Assembly (NCBI RefSeq): GCF_900142215.1
Contig: NZ_FRAC01000039.1
Coordinates: forward strand, 1-56,209
From: Anaerocolumna jejuensis DSM 15929
Lineage (GTDB): Bacteria; Bacillota; Clostridia; Lachnospirales; Lachnospiraceae
DNA: 56,209 nucleotides
Reading direction: 5' to 3'
Shown here: piece after piece, positions 6,912 to 15,650 of the stretch
Numbering within the stretch: the stretch's first letter is position 1
Layout: every line of letters begins with the position of its first letter
Position numbers and translations under genes: made by a program
Notes under the pieces: model-generated
The model's database searches: none
Seen by the model: only the letters and a program-made list of their open reading frames with translations
What the model was told of the DNA's origin: nothing

Positions 6912-8693
6912 ATGTCTAAATTGAGATTTATGGTAAAGGTAGCTGCATTATTTATTTGTCCAATTTTGCTTAGCGGCAGCATAAGTGCTGTTAAGGCGGA
7001 AGGAACTCCGGCGCTTGCCGTCTCTAATTCTTCCGTACCTGTGAACGGAATTTTGGATATTACTGTTACCAATGCGCAAAGTCCTACCAACCTGAAAGAT
7101 TGGGTCGGACTGTATGAAGATAGTGTAACCCCTGGAAGTCAGCCAGCAATTTGGTGGGACTATGTACTAAATCAAGGAGTTACAGACGGTAACGGCACTT
7201 TCACATTTGATCCTGCAAATATACCATCCGCTCAAAAGAGCAGGTATACAGCCGGGAAAAAATACAAATTTATACTTGCATACAATGATTCTTATACAGT
7301 TTCTGCAAGTATGAGTTTTAATGCTACTGCAAGTCAAAATCCTACAATCATATCAATTAACCCGGTAAACGTTAATACCAGTGCAGGAACAGCACCTTCT
7401 CTGCCCGCAACAGTAACGGCAAATTACAGCAACGGAACCAATGGGACAGTCAATGTAACATGGAACCGCATTGACCCGGCGCTGTATTCACAAGCCGGAA
7501 GTTTCACTGTAAAAGGCATTGCTGCATCCACGGGAGCAGCTCCAAAGGCAAGTGTTACAGTCAATGAAGGGTCAGGACCTGTAATGTCTTTTCAGGTTAT
7601 ATCTGATACGCATATCAGAAATACCTCAAGTTCTGATATCTATAATCAACATCTTACAGCTGCATTAAAAGATTTGAAACAAATAAGTCCGAACAGCAGC
7701 GCGTTAATAATTGATGGGGATATCACAGACAGTGGAAGCAGTACACAATATGACCAACTCAATTCAATACTTCAATCGGTTAATCATGCAAAAACATACT
7801 TTGTAATGGGAAACCATGATATCTTCAATTATACGGATTATAATACGGCTAAAAATATGTTTTTAACAAAAACCGGGATGCCGGGGAATTATTATGATTA
7901 CTGGCTAAATGATTATCATTTCATAGTTCTTGGTTCTGATGCAATTGCAGGGGATAAGGCAGTTCTTTCCACTACCCAGTTGAATTGGTTTCAACAAAAA
8001 CTAAATGAAAATGCAAGTCCCAATAAGCCAATTTTCGTATTTGTACACCAGCCGCTAAGTAATACCGTATCCGGTTCAAACGCTATGCAGGATCAACAGC
8101 AGGATCAGCAGCTGAAAAGTATATTGACTCAATTTCCTCAGGCAGTCTTATTTACAGGACATACTCACAGCGTTTTTACGGAATCCACTGAATTTTATAA
8201 TCAACAGTATTGCAACATGGCAAATATACCTTCGACAGCCTACCTTTGGTATGACCCAACCTATACTCAGCCTGGGAGCGGCAGTCAGGGACTGTGTGTC
8301 GATGTCTACTCCAATAAAGTAGTAATAAAAGGGAGGGACTTCACCCGGCAGGAGTGGATAGGACAAGGGACTTTCCTGTATAACTCTACACCTTTCATTA
8401 CAAGCAATAAAAGCACGTATGCCCGTGATGAAAACATAACAGTTACATTCAATAACGGACCGGGAAATGCCAAGGATTGGATTGGCATATACAAAAGCAC
8501 CGATACCCCTGGGTCCCAAGGCTCTACAGTATGGCTATACGTAAATGATACAACTACTGCAACAACCGGGATATCCAACGGAAGTGTTACTTTTAACGGA
8601 GGACTGGCAAATGCGGGAACATATAAGATTGGATTTTTCCAGGATGACGGGTATACACAATTAGGCAGTTATGTAGATATCACAGTGCAGTAA
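6912..8693 (+). CDS. Secreted calcineurin-like metallophosphoesterase with Ig-like domains
   Basis: The 593-residue protein begins with a signal peptide (residues 1-29). A first beta-sandwich domain (about 33-138) is followed by a bacterial Ig-like group 4 type domain (about 145-218), a metallophosphoesterase domain (about 225-478), and a second copy of the first beta-sandwich (about 494-593). Metal-binding motifs are SDTH at 231-234, GDITD at 269-273, GNHD at 300-303, His379 and GHTHS at 416-420. The duplicated domains share the pattern KDWxGxYxxxxTPGSQ (residues 62-77 and 521-536). AGGAGG lies eight bases before the start. It should act outside the cell on a phosphoester; no cell-wall anchor motif is visible. 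It stands alone in its transcription unit. Confidence 0.88.
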   Translation: MSKLRFMVKVAALFICPILLSGSISAVKAEGTPALAVSNSSVPVNGILDITVTNAQSPTNLKDWVGLYEDSVTPGSQPAIWWDYVLNQGVTDGNGTFTFDPANIPSAQKSRYTAGKKYKFILAYNDSYTVSASMSFNATASQNPTIISINPVNVNTSAGTAPSLPATVTANYSNGTNGTVNVTWNRIDPALYSQAGSFTVKGIAASTGAAPKASVTVNEGSGPVMSFQVISDTHIRNTSSSDIYNQHLTAALKDLKQISPNSSALIIDGDITDSGSSTQYDQLNSILQSVNHAKTYFVMGNHDIFNYTDYNTAKNMFLTKTGMPGNYYDYWLNDYHFIVLGSDAIAGDKAVLSTTQLNWFQQKLNENASPNKPIFVFVHQPLSNTVSGSNAMQDQQQDQQLKSILTQFPQAVLFTGHTHSVFTESTEFYNQQYCNMANIPSTAYLWYDPTYTQPGSGSQGLCVDVYSNKVVIKGRDFTRQEWIGQGTFLYNSTPFITSNKSTYARDENITVTFNNGPGNAKDWIGIYKSTDTPGSQGSTVWLYVNDTTTATTGISNGSVTFNGGLANAGTYKIGFFQDDGYTQLGSYVDITVQ

Positions 8694-8823
8694 GGATTAT
8701 AGATTGGCCACAGTAAACTTAGTGATTTCCAGCCAGGCAAGGATAAACCGGCTTGCCTGGCCGGATAAAATAACGAAACAGGTTGTTTTCTGTAGGTTAG
8801 ATATCGTTCATACTAATTATATT

Positions 8824-9100
8824 TCATGCTTCAAACTTTATCAGCACATGATGAAGCAATTCGGATATCGATTTACGCGGCGTTGCTATGCCATCTCTCA
8901 ACCAGGCCTCCAAGACACCAAGGACACCTGAAACTATAAAGATATCTTCAACCAAGTCTGTTTCTGTATCAACATCTCTATCATCTGAAAGTAGTTTTTT
9001 TAAAAATATAAATTAACACGTACAAGAAAAGTAATTCAACAACACTAATCCCGTTAATATTTTTATGCTTTAATAGTTCTAAATATGCTTTGCGAATACT
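8824..9100 (-). pseudogene. TetR-type regulator C-terminal relic, frameshifted
   Basis: On the minus strand a frame ending at 8824 encodes TDLVEDIFIVSGVLGVLEAW then LRDG, a pattern typical of the C-terminal ligand domain of TetR_C_7-like regulators. A second frame upstream (to about 9100) continues the helical sequence and joins it through an AAAAAAA run with one base too many. A stop codon at 9101-9103 ends it, and no DNA-binding domain is found. It is the decayed tail of a regulator. Confidence 0.5.
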
Positions 9101-9332
9101 TCATTTTTGCAGACCGTGATGACCCAGAAGATAACAAAAATATAATAATATAAACGAAAATATAATACTTTGTTAATCAATCTGAGTATTATTAATATAT
9201 GATGGTGTACTAGGAAGAGCGTATAAAAGTCAAATTAGAAGATACCATCAGTTATAGGAAAGGATTGTACATAAGAGCTGGAACAGATAAGATTGGGATG
9301 GCGATTATGTATTAATGGACGGAGGTATTGGG

Positions 9333-10346
9333 ATGAAGTGCAAAACAAAGAATCTACTGACAGAGGAGCAGATAAAAATGCTTGTCAACAAAAATTTCGG
9401 AAATAATTGTATTATCAAAAATATTAAGGAATTAAAGGGGGGTATGTTTAATTCTGCCTATCTGATTGAAGCGGAGGGAAATAATCTGGTGTTAAAGGTG
9501 TCAGTAGGACCTGATACACCCTTATTAAGCTATGAAAAGGATATCATGGCCAGAGAGATAGAAGTATATCAAATCATAACCGATAAAACAGAGATACCAG
9601 TACCTAAGGTTCTTGCAGTAGATTTTAGTAAAAGACTTATCAGCAGCAATTATTTTTTTATGACGGCATTGCAAGGAAATGCTATGAATACTCTAACAAA
9701 AAAGCTTAAAGTAGAGAATAAGGATAAGCTTAAGGAGGAATTGGCAAGATATTTTGCTCAGCTGCACCAGGTAAAAGGGGTATACTTCGGGTATTTTACG
9801 GAGGACAGCAAATACCGCTTTAGCACTTGGCGGGAAGGGTTTTTGCATATGACTGATATGATTCTTAATGATGGAAAAAAGCTGCAAATTGCACTTCCCT
9901 ATGAAAGGATTGAGAAGGTTTTAAAAGAGACGGCACATTATTTGGATGGAATCATGGAACCGGCACTGGTGGATTATGATTTATGGGCAGGTAATGTCTT
10001 TTTGATACAGGAGGGTGAGGAATACAAAGTGGAAGGTATTCTTGATTTTGAAAGGGCATTTTGGGGAGATCCCCTGGCGGATTTCCCTTCTGCGATGATG
10101 ATTCTTCAGGAGCTAAAAAAAGAGAAAGCATTTTTCAAAGTTTACGCAAAAGAGACTGGAAGAGAAGAAAAACTATCGAAAGAGGATTTAGTACGGCTTA
10201 CTCTCTATAAAACATACTTACATTTGATTATGACAGTAGAAACTTACCGCTACAATTTCCTTTATGCCTGTTTTCAGAAAAGTTATGCAAAGAAGGTGGT
10301 ACTAAAATGCATAAAAGAGCTGGAAGAGAAAGGATTGAATTGTTAA
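9333..10346 (+). CDS. Aminoglycoside phosphotransferase-like (APH) kinase
   Basis: The ATG at 9333 is chosen because GGAGGT lies seven bases upstream; an in-frame ATG at 9315 overlaps that site. The 337-residue protein has the APH/choline kinase fold: a glycine-rich GGMFNSAYLIE segment, the lysine of VLKV near residue 55, a catalytic loop DYDLWAGN at 214-221 and the metal-binding DFE at 238-240. In most APH proteins the loop begins with histidine (HGDLWxGN); here it is aspartate. The likely role is ATP-dependent phosphorylation of a small molecule. Whether it gives drug resistance cannot be said. Confidence 0.85.
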   Translation: MKCKTKNLLTEEQIKMLVNKNFGNNCIIKNIKELKGGMFNSAYLIEAEGNNLVLKVSVGPDTPLLSYEKDIMAREIEVYQIITDKTEIPVPKVLAVDFSKRLISSNYFFMTALQGNAMNTLTKKLKVENKDKLKEELARYFAQLHQVKGVYFGYFTEDSKYRFSTWREGFLHMTDMILNDGKKLQIALPYERIEKVLKETAHYLDGIMEPALVDYDLWAGNVFLIQEGEEYKVEGILDFERAFWGDPLADFPSAMMILQELKKEKAFFKVYAKETGREEKLSKEDLVRLTLYKTYLHLIMTVETYRYNFLYACFQKSYAKKVVLKCIKELEEKGLNC

Positions 10347-10438
10347 ACCAATATCGGTTAATTATTTGATGTTTCGTTCTTACTGGATAAATTTAAGAGG
10401 TAGGTCCGATAACAAGGGTTATGGTATCTTAAACTGGG

Positions 10439-10475
10439 GGTTATGAGTTTCTCATCTCATAACCTTTTATTATTT
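10439..10475 (+). terminator. Terminator of the APH-like gene
   Basis: GGTTATGAG (10439-10447) and CTCATAACC (10456-10464) form a perfect nine-base stem followed by TTTTATTATTT. It lies between the convergent APH-like and AraC genes. Confidence 0.75.
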
Positions 10476-11657
10476 CCGCGTCTTTCGATATTCAGAAGGT
10501 GTTATTCCAACAAATTTTTTAAACACATTCTGAAAGTGACTTTGGGAAGAGAAACATAAAAAAGAGCTGATTTCAGATAATGGCTTGTCTGTAAAGCGAA
10601 GAAATGACTTTGCCTTTTCAATCCTTTGATTTAAAATAAATTCTGCTAAAGTCACTGTCACTTCTTTTTTAAACCGTATACATAACGCACTTCTGCTCAT
10701 ATGGACTTCTTTTGCAATAACCGTACCATCCAGCTTGTTTGAAAGATTTAATTTAATATATCGAATTACATATTGAATAAGGGGGCTGGCAGATGCAGTA
10801 TCTCTTGTTTTTTTTACACGCTCAGTAAAATCCATTATCATTTGATATTGTAATGCACCTATAGAATCTGTATCAAACAATTCTTCGCAATATTGGATAT
10901 AAAAGTCGCTTAAAGACATTGCATCATCTTCCATAAGACCACCTTTGATTGCAGCGCGGGATACAAGCGTGACAGAAGTAATAAAAATATTTTTGTATTG
11001 GCGTAAGTAATGTCTTGCTAACTTACCAATACCTCCATGGGCACTTTTTTTAAAAAATAGCGTAAGGGAGTCTGAATCACCTGCCGTTATATATTCTAAC
11101 ATCTGATTCTCATATTCAAGCGTATTATGAAATGGTGCTATTTCTTCATCAGTATTAGCTGGATTCACTGCTGCCATGCTGGATTTAGTATTAAATTTCT
11201 GAAATAAATCAAAAATGGGAAGATCAGATAGATCCAACTTTTCATCATTTAGATAGAAATTAATCAGTAGTAGTATATGAAGAAAATTTTCTAAGGGAAT
11301 ATGAGCTATTGTATTCATATCATTTAAAAGTAACCGGAATTGCTGGTGAGTTATACCCAATAAAAATGCGTAATCATGTTCCTCCTGTCGGTTCAGATTG
11401 CAATGCCCTACAGGGCCTAAAATAATTGTAAATTCTTTGTGGTTGATTATACCGTAATATTGCAGATAAGGTGAGATGAAATAACTAATGTTTTCTTTTC
11501 GATTGAGAAGTTCATTTTTATATATGAAGAGTGGATCCGGATGAAGATGGTGCATCCGAAAGGCAGAATCGAATTGACTGGATACGAACAAACGTATCGG
11601 TATATCAGAAACATTAGCAATAGAATCGCAGATATATTGAAAATCAGAAAGGGTCAT
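10470..11657 (-). CDS. AraC family transcriptional regulator
   Basis: This 395-residue protein ends in an AraC/XylS DNA-binding domain (about residues 295-395) with both helix-turn-helix units: VIAKEVHMSRSALCIRFKK and ISSFLCFSSQSHFQNVFKKF, then GITPSEYRK. The long N-terminal part is not a recognised cupin and resembles the sensory part of other Firmicute sugar regulators. GGAGG precedes the ATG by eight bases. It is divergent from the GH3 gene at 11794, whose promoter carries GCAATATAAT repeats, so it probably activates that gene and perhaps others in the region. Confidence 0.9.
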   Translation of the reverse strand: MTLSDFQYICDSIANVSDIPIRLFVSSQFDSAFRMHHLHPDPLFIYKNELLNRKENISYFISPYLQYYGIINHKEFTIILGPVGHCNLNRQEEHDYAFLLGITHQQFRLLLNDMNTIAHIPLENFLHILLLINFYLNDEKLDLSDLPIFDLFQKFNTKSSMAAVNPANTDEEIAPFHNTLEYENQMLEYITAGDSDSLTLFFKKSAHGGIGKLARHYLRQYKNIFITSVTLVSRAAIKGGLMEDDAMSLSDFYIQYCEELFDTDSIGALQYQMIMDFTERVKKTRDTASASPLIQYVIRYIKLNLSNKLDGTVIAKEVHMSRSALCIRFKKEVTVTLAEFILNQRIEKAKSFLRFTDKPLSEISSFLCFSSQSHFQNVFKKFVGITPSEYRKTRK

Positions 11658-11710
11658 GTCAGTATACCTCCTTAATTATTAAAACTAGTATACTTAACTT
11701 CAACCAAATA

Positions 11711-11760
11711 TGCAATATAATATAACAAATATATAATAATTTATAAGCAATTCGCAATAT
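11711..11760. promoter_or_regulatory. Repeated GCAATATAAT-type sites, GH3 promoter
   Basis: TGCAATATAAT at 11711 and CGCAATATAAT at 11753 lie 42 bases apart, with a weaker TATAATA copy midway near 11732, giving a period of about 21 bases. They fill the AraC/GH3 divergent spacer. This fits binding of an AraC-type activator on one face of the helix. Confidence 0.4.
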
Positions 11761-11793
11761 AATTAAGATAGATTAATAATGGAGGAGCATTAA

Positions 11794-14160
11794 ATGGAAT
11801 ATAAAGATATAATTCAACAGATGAGTTTGGAGGATAAGATCGCTCTCTGCAGCGGAGCAGATTTCTTTCATACAAAAGAGATGAAACACTATGGAATACC
11901 TGAGATGATGATGTGTGATGGTCCACATGGTCTTCGGAAGCAGGAAGATAAAGCAGATAATCTAGGAGTAAATCAATCGGTTCCTGCGACGAGCTTTCCG
12001 ACTGCGGCTGCTACTGCATGCAGTTGGGATACTGAATTGCTTGGTAAAATTGGAGCAGCAATTGCAAAAGAAGCAGCGGCAAACAAAGTTGGAGTTGTTT
12101 TAGGACCTGGAGTATGTATTAAGAGGAACCCTGTCTGCGGAAGGAATTTTGAATATTTTTCAGAAGACCCCTATCTCGCAGGGAAATTAGGGGCAGGATT
12201 TATAAGAGAGGCACAGAAAAAAGGAGTTGGTACCAGTTTAAAACATTTTGCCTGTAATAATCAAGAGTATAAGAGGTTTTCCTCAGACAGCATTTTAGAT
12301 GAACGGACTTTACGTGAAATTTATCTTACGGGCTTTGAAATTGCTGTGAAAGAAGGAAATCCGGCAACAGTTATGTGCGCTTATAATAAAATTAACGGAA
12401 CCTATTGCAGTGATAGTAAAGAATTATTAAACGATATATTGAGAAAAGATTGGAGTTATAAAGGCTTGGTAGTTACTGATTGGGGAGCCATGCATAATAG
12501 GATTGAAGGCTTTCAAGCGGGGTGTGATCTTTCCATGCCAGGAGGATCTTCTTATATGGAAAAGGAAACACTGGAAGCTGTTAAGAACGGAAGACTCAAG
12601 GAAGAGCTGATTGACTTATGTGCATCAAGAGTGATTTCCATGATTACAAATGCATTGAAAGCTTTGGGAAAGAATATTTCATATGACATTGAGGGTCATC
12701 ATGAGTTGGCAAGAATAGCAGCTGAACAGAGTGCGGTGCTTCTAAAAAATGACAATGACATATTACCTTTAAAAAGTGGATGTGAAATCGGATTAATAGG
12801 ATATATGGCAAAAGAAATCCGCTATCAGGGTGCTGGGAGCAGCCACATCAATCCGACAAAGCTTGTCAATGTAACGGATGTTATTTGCAATGTGCCATAT
12901 GAGGAAGGCTGCGACAGTGCAGGTAATACAACACAGGAGTTGTTGGACAGAGCAGTAGCCTTAGCAGAAAGGGTAGAAATACCGGTAATATTTGCAGGAC
13001 TTACAGAACAATATGAGTCAGAAGGCTTCGATCGTAAAGATATGAAGATGCCGGAAGGGCATAACCGTATGATTTCAGCAGTTGCTAAAGCAAATCCTAA
13101 TACAGTTATTGTCTTAATGTGTGGCAGTGTGGTTGAGGTACCGTGGATAGATAAGGTAAAGGCAGTGCTTTACATGGCATTACCGGGACAGGCAGGTGGG
13201 GAAGCAATCGTAAATCTTCTATATGGTAAGATGGTTCCATGCGGTAAACTTGCTGAAACGTGGCCAGTAAAGTATGAGGACTGTGTAAATGCTTCTTACT
13301 ATGGTAATAAGGATGCACAGTACAGGGAAGGTATCTATGTAGGATACCGATATTATGATAAAAGTGAATTGGAAGTAAGATTCCCATTCGGTTATGGATT
13401 GTCTTATACCAAATTTCATTATACCAATCTTAGTGTGGAACCTGTGCGTGGACAGGATGATTATCAGTTTAAAATAACTCTGGATGTTACTAATACAGGG
13501 ACTTTGGAGGCGGCAGAGATTGTACAGCTATATGTAGCTGCACCTCAGGATGGAATTTATCGACCGGTTAGGGAATTAAAAGGTTTTAAAAAGCTATTTT
13601 TAAAACCGGGAGAAACAAAAAAAGCGGATTTTATGCTTGATGAAAGAAGTTTTGCAATTTGGCAGGATGGCTGGAGAGTCTTAAATGGAAATTACAATAT
13701 TCAAGTGGGTAGTAACAGCAGAAATATTACACTGGAGAAAACTGTTATGATTACCGGAGAAGTGATAAAGACACCTGAATGGCAGAAAAGCAGTTGGTAT
13801 GAAAAACCGATTGGGGCTATACAAAAGCTTGAATGGGAGAAACTGCTTGGACGTAAAGTAGTTGAGAAACCTTTAAAGAAAGGTGAATTTACTATGGAGA
13901 ATTCTATTGTTGAGATGAAGAAGTACTCTATATTAATGAAAATAATGTATAAGGCAGTTGAAAGAACTGTAGCAAAAGGCTTTGATGGAAAAATAGATTA
14001 CAATAATTCAACTTTTAGGATGATGATGTCTTCGTCTACTGACAGCTCTCTCTCCTCTATGAAAATAAATGGAGGTATGAGAAACTATATATTTGAGGGA
14101 CTACTTGAAATGGTCAATGGACATTATCTACTTGGTATTAAATATATGCTTAAAAAATAA
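11794..14160 (+). CDS. Glycoside hydrolase family 3 (beta-glucosidase-like)
   Basis: The 788-residue enzyme has the GH3 TIM barrel, the GH3 C-terminal alpha/beta sandwich and a fibronectin III-like domain. Visible motifs are GRNFEYFSEDP at 117-127, KHFACN at 150-155 and the nucleophile Asp229 in VTDWGAMH. After the Fn3-like domain there is an extra tail of about 100 residues that I do not recognise. There is no signal peptide, so it acts in the cytoplasm. GGAGGAGC precedes the ATG. It probably removes beta-linked glucose or a related sugar from imported glycosides, next to the rhamnosidases of this region. The AraC gene opposite is the likely regulator. Confidence 0.9.
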   Translation: MEYKDIIQQMSLEDKIALCSGADFFHTKEMKHYGIPEMMMCDGPHGLRKQEDKADNLGVNQSVPATSFPTAAATACSWDTELLGKIGAAIAKEAAANKVGVVLGPGVCIKRNPVCGRNFEYFSEDPYLAGKLGAGFIREAQKKGVGTSLKHFACNNQEYKRFSSDSILDERTLREIYLTGFEIAVKEGNPATVMCAYNKINGTYCSDSKELLNDILRKDWSYKGLVVTDWGAMHNRIEGFQAGCDLSMPGGSSYMEKETLEAVKNGRLKEELIDLCASRVISMITNALKALGKNISYDIEGHHELARIAAEQSAVLLKNDNDILPLKSGCEIGLIGYMAKEIRYQGAGSSHINPTKLVNVTDVICNVPYEEGCDSAGNTTQELLDRAVALAERVEIPVIFAGLTEQYESEGFDRKDMKMPEGHNRMISAVAKANPNTVIVLMCGSVVEVPWIDKVKAVLYMALPGQAGGEAIVNLLYGKMVPCGKLAETWPVKYEDCVNASYYGNKDAQYREGIYVGYRYYDKSELEVRFPFGYGLSYTKFHYTNLSVEPVRGQDDYQFKITLDVTNTGTLEAAEIVQLYVAAPQDGIYRPVRELKGFKKLFLKPGETKKADFMLDERSFAIWQDGWRVLNGNYNIQVGSNSRNITLEKTVMITGEVIKTPEWQKSSWYEKPIGAIQKLEWEKLLGRKVVEKPLKKGEFTMENSIVEMKKYSILMKIMYKAVERTVAKGFDGKIDYNNSTFRMMMSSSTDSSLSSMKINGGMRNYIFEGLLEMVNGHYLLGIKYMLKK

Positions 14161-14209
14161 TTATTAACGATCTATTCGCTTAAAAGCCTAGAAAATATTT
14201 AATAAAGGC

Positions 14210-14230
14210 AGACAACTTAATCTGTTGTCT
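14210..14230 (+). terminator. Terminator-like hairpin after GH3
   Basis: AGACAAC (14210-14216) and GTTGTCT (14224-14230) form a perfect seven-base stem between the convergent GH3 and nucleoside hydrolase-like genes. The T run is weak. Confidence 0.45.
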
Positions 14231-14326
14231 ACCTCTCAATATCCTTACCTATGCTATTTTTAGGGACTTTATATCAATACAGCAACCCTTTCTTGAAGTG
14301 GAACAATTCGGCAACATTACAGGTGC

Positions 14327-15229
14327 TTACTTGTTCTCTTTTGAAAATTTTTCTATTTTAGCGAAGAAATCTTCAAGAATGAATCGGGAATTAATATCCT
14401 GATAGACCCTGATTTTTCTGCCTGATCCGGTAAAACTGTAATGCAAATCCTCATCCACTAAGGGGGCCTCTCGCATCTCGGAATACACTTCCATGGGGTC
14501 TATCATGAGACCTATTGCGGGAGAATCTCCCAAGCTCCAGCTTTCTCCCCTGGGCCAGGCAGGATTATTGGAATGATATTCATTGACCTCGAGCATCTGC
14601 TGGAACAGGTAAGCACCAATATCGCCATAAGGTGCCACCTTTGCTTCTAATTCCGTTAAGCTAACCTGCATTTTACAATATGTATTCATAGGAACTTGCC
14701 ATAATTCGATTGAAGACTGAAAGATGATGTTTGCTGCATGGATGTCATTTTTAAGGTTGAATTCATCGCCTCCTTCAGGATAACGTCCTCCTCCGATCCA
14801 GATAGCAGTCAGTTTTCCGGCGATTTCCGGATGTGCTAAATACGCACAGGCCAAATCAGTGATTGCACCTTGAAAAATCACGAACAGCGGAAGCTGATTT
14901 TCTGACAGTGCCTCTCTGACAATCAAATCTGCTCCCTCTGAATATTCAAACGTATTATCAGCTTCAATTGCCTTTTTAGCTCCATGAAATACCTTGATTT
15001 GGTCTGTCATATTCATAAACGAAAGTATTTTCTGGCATTCCTGATAACTTTGTGACATGGTATCATCACTGTAAAGGTTTCCATAATGGGCTGCAATCAA
15101 ACCCCTGATTTGAAATTTTGGTGTTAGCAAGGCATGGACAATCGCATATTGGTCATCCGCTTCACATTTTGCATCTGTATCAACAATTACTCGGATCTGT
15201 TTCTGCTTTGGAACAGTAAATGTACTCAT
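14327..15229 (-). CDS. Nucleoside hydrolase-fold protein (IUNH superfamily)
   Basis: The 300-residue protein has the fold of inosine-uridine nucleoside N-ribohydrolases. The calcium-binding motif near the N-terminus reads DTDAKCEADD at 17-26, two residues longer between the first and last aspartates than the classic DTDxxxDD. A GGGRYPEGGDEFNLKND segment near 155-171 corresponds to the second metal-site region. GAGGAGA lies seven bases before the ATG. It sits among glycosidase genes and not purine genes, and a second protein of related fold lies at 41468, so its substrate may be a plant glycoside instead of a nucleoside. That substrate idea is inference. Confidence 0.8.
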   Translation of the reverse strand: MSTFTVPKQKQIRVIVDTDAKCEADDQYAIVHALLTPKFQIRGLIAAHYGNLYSDDTMSQSYQECQKILSFMNMTDQIKVFHGAKKAIEADNTFEYSEGADLIVREALSENQLPLFVIFQGAITDLACAYLAHPEIAGKLTAIWIGGGRYPEGGDEFNLKNDIHAANIIFQSSIELWQVPMNTYCKMQVSLTELEAKVAPYGDIGAYLFQQMLEVNEYHSNNPAWPRGESWSLGDSPAIGLMIDPMEVYSEMREAPLVDEDLHYSFTGSGRKIRVYQDINSRFILEDFFAKIEKFSKENK

Positions 15230-15335
15230 TTTTGTTTCTCCTCATTTGATAAAAAGTGGTATGTTTTACCTGATTTTAATTTTCAAATCACTAAACAGTC
15301 TTTATTATAGGTTAAATAGTATAGAGAATCTAAGC

Positions 15336-15380
15336 AATTATTGCGCAATACTATTCAAATTTTGCGTAATTTGCTATAAT
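15336..15380. promoter_or_regulatory. TTGCGCAATA-type repeated sites
   Basis: TTGCGCAATA at 15341-15350 and TTGCGTAATT at 15362-15371 lie 21 bases apart and are followed by TATAAT at 15375-15380. They are in the 421-base divergent spacer between the nucleoside hydrolase-like gene and the esterase fusion gene. The rest of the spacer shows a short CACTT/AAGTG hairpin near 15500 and nothing else. The motif resembles those upstream of the GH3 and GPH genes. Confidence 0.4.
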
Positions 15381-15650
15381 CTCGAAAAATAATTTACTAC
15401 ATATAAAACGTAAAGGCACTAATTTCGATACTTGTTAATTCTCTCGATACAAAAAACGGAGTGGAATATTATAATGCTGATGAGGTATGAGAACTCCACT
15501 TATAAAAGTGAGGGGATAAGGAATACTAAAGGTGTACGATGTTTAAATCATGTTAATCGTAGATAAAAATGAACAATTGTAAAATATGTAGATTTTATAT
15601 CATCTTCTCTATACTTAACAAAAGATGAAGTAACGATAAAGGAGATATTT

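Noticed and set aside
7000..8693. Cell-wall anchored surface protein
   Set aside because: The phosphoesterase ends in a beta-sandwich with no LPxTG motif, SLH domain or C-terminal helix.
8704..8931. Plus-strand 75-codon frame after the phosphoesterase
   Set aside because: The minus strand of the same segment encodes a recognisable TetR C-terminus; the plus frame lacks a ribosome binding site.
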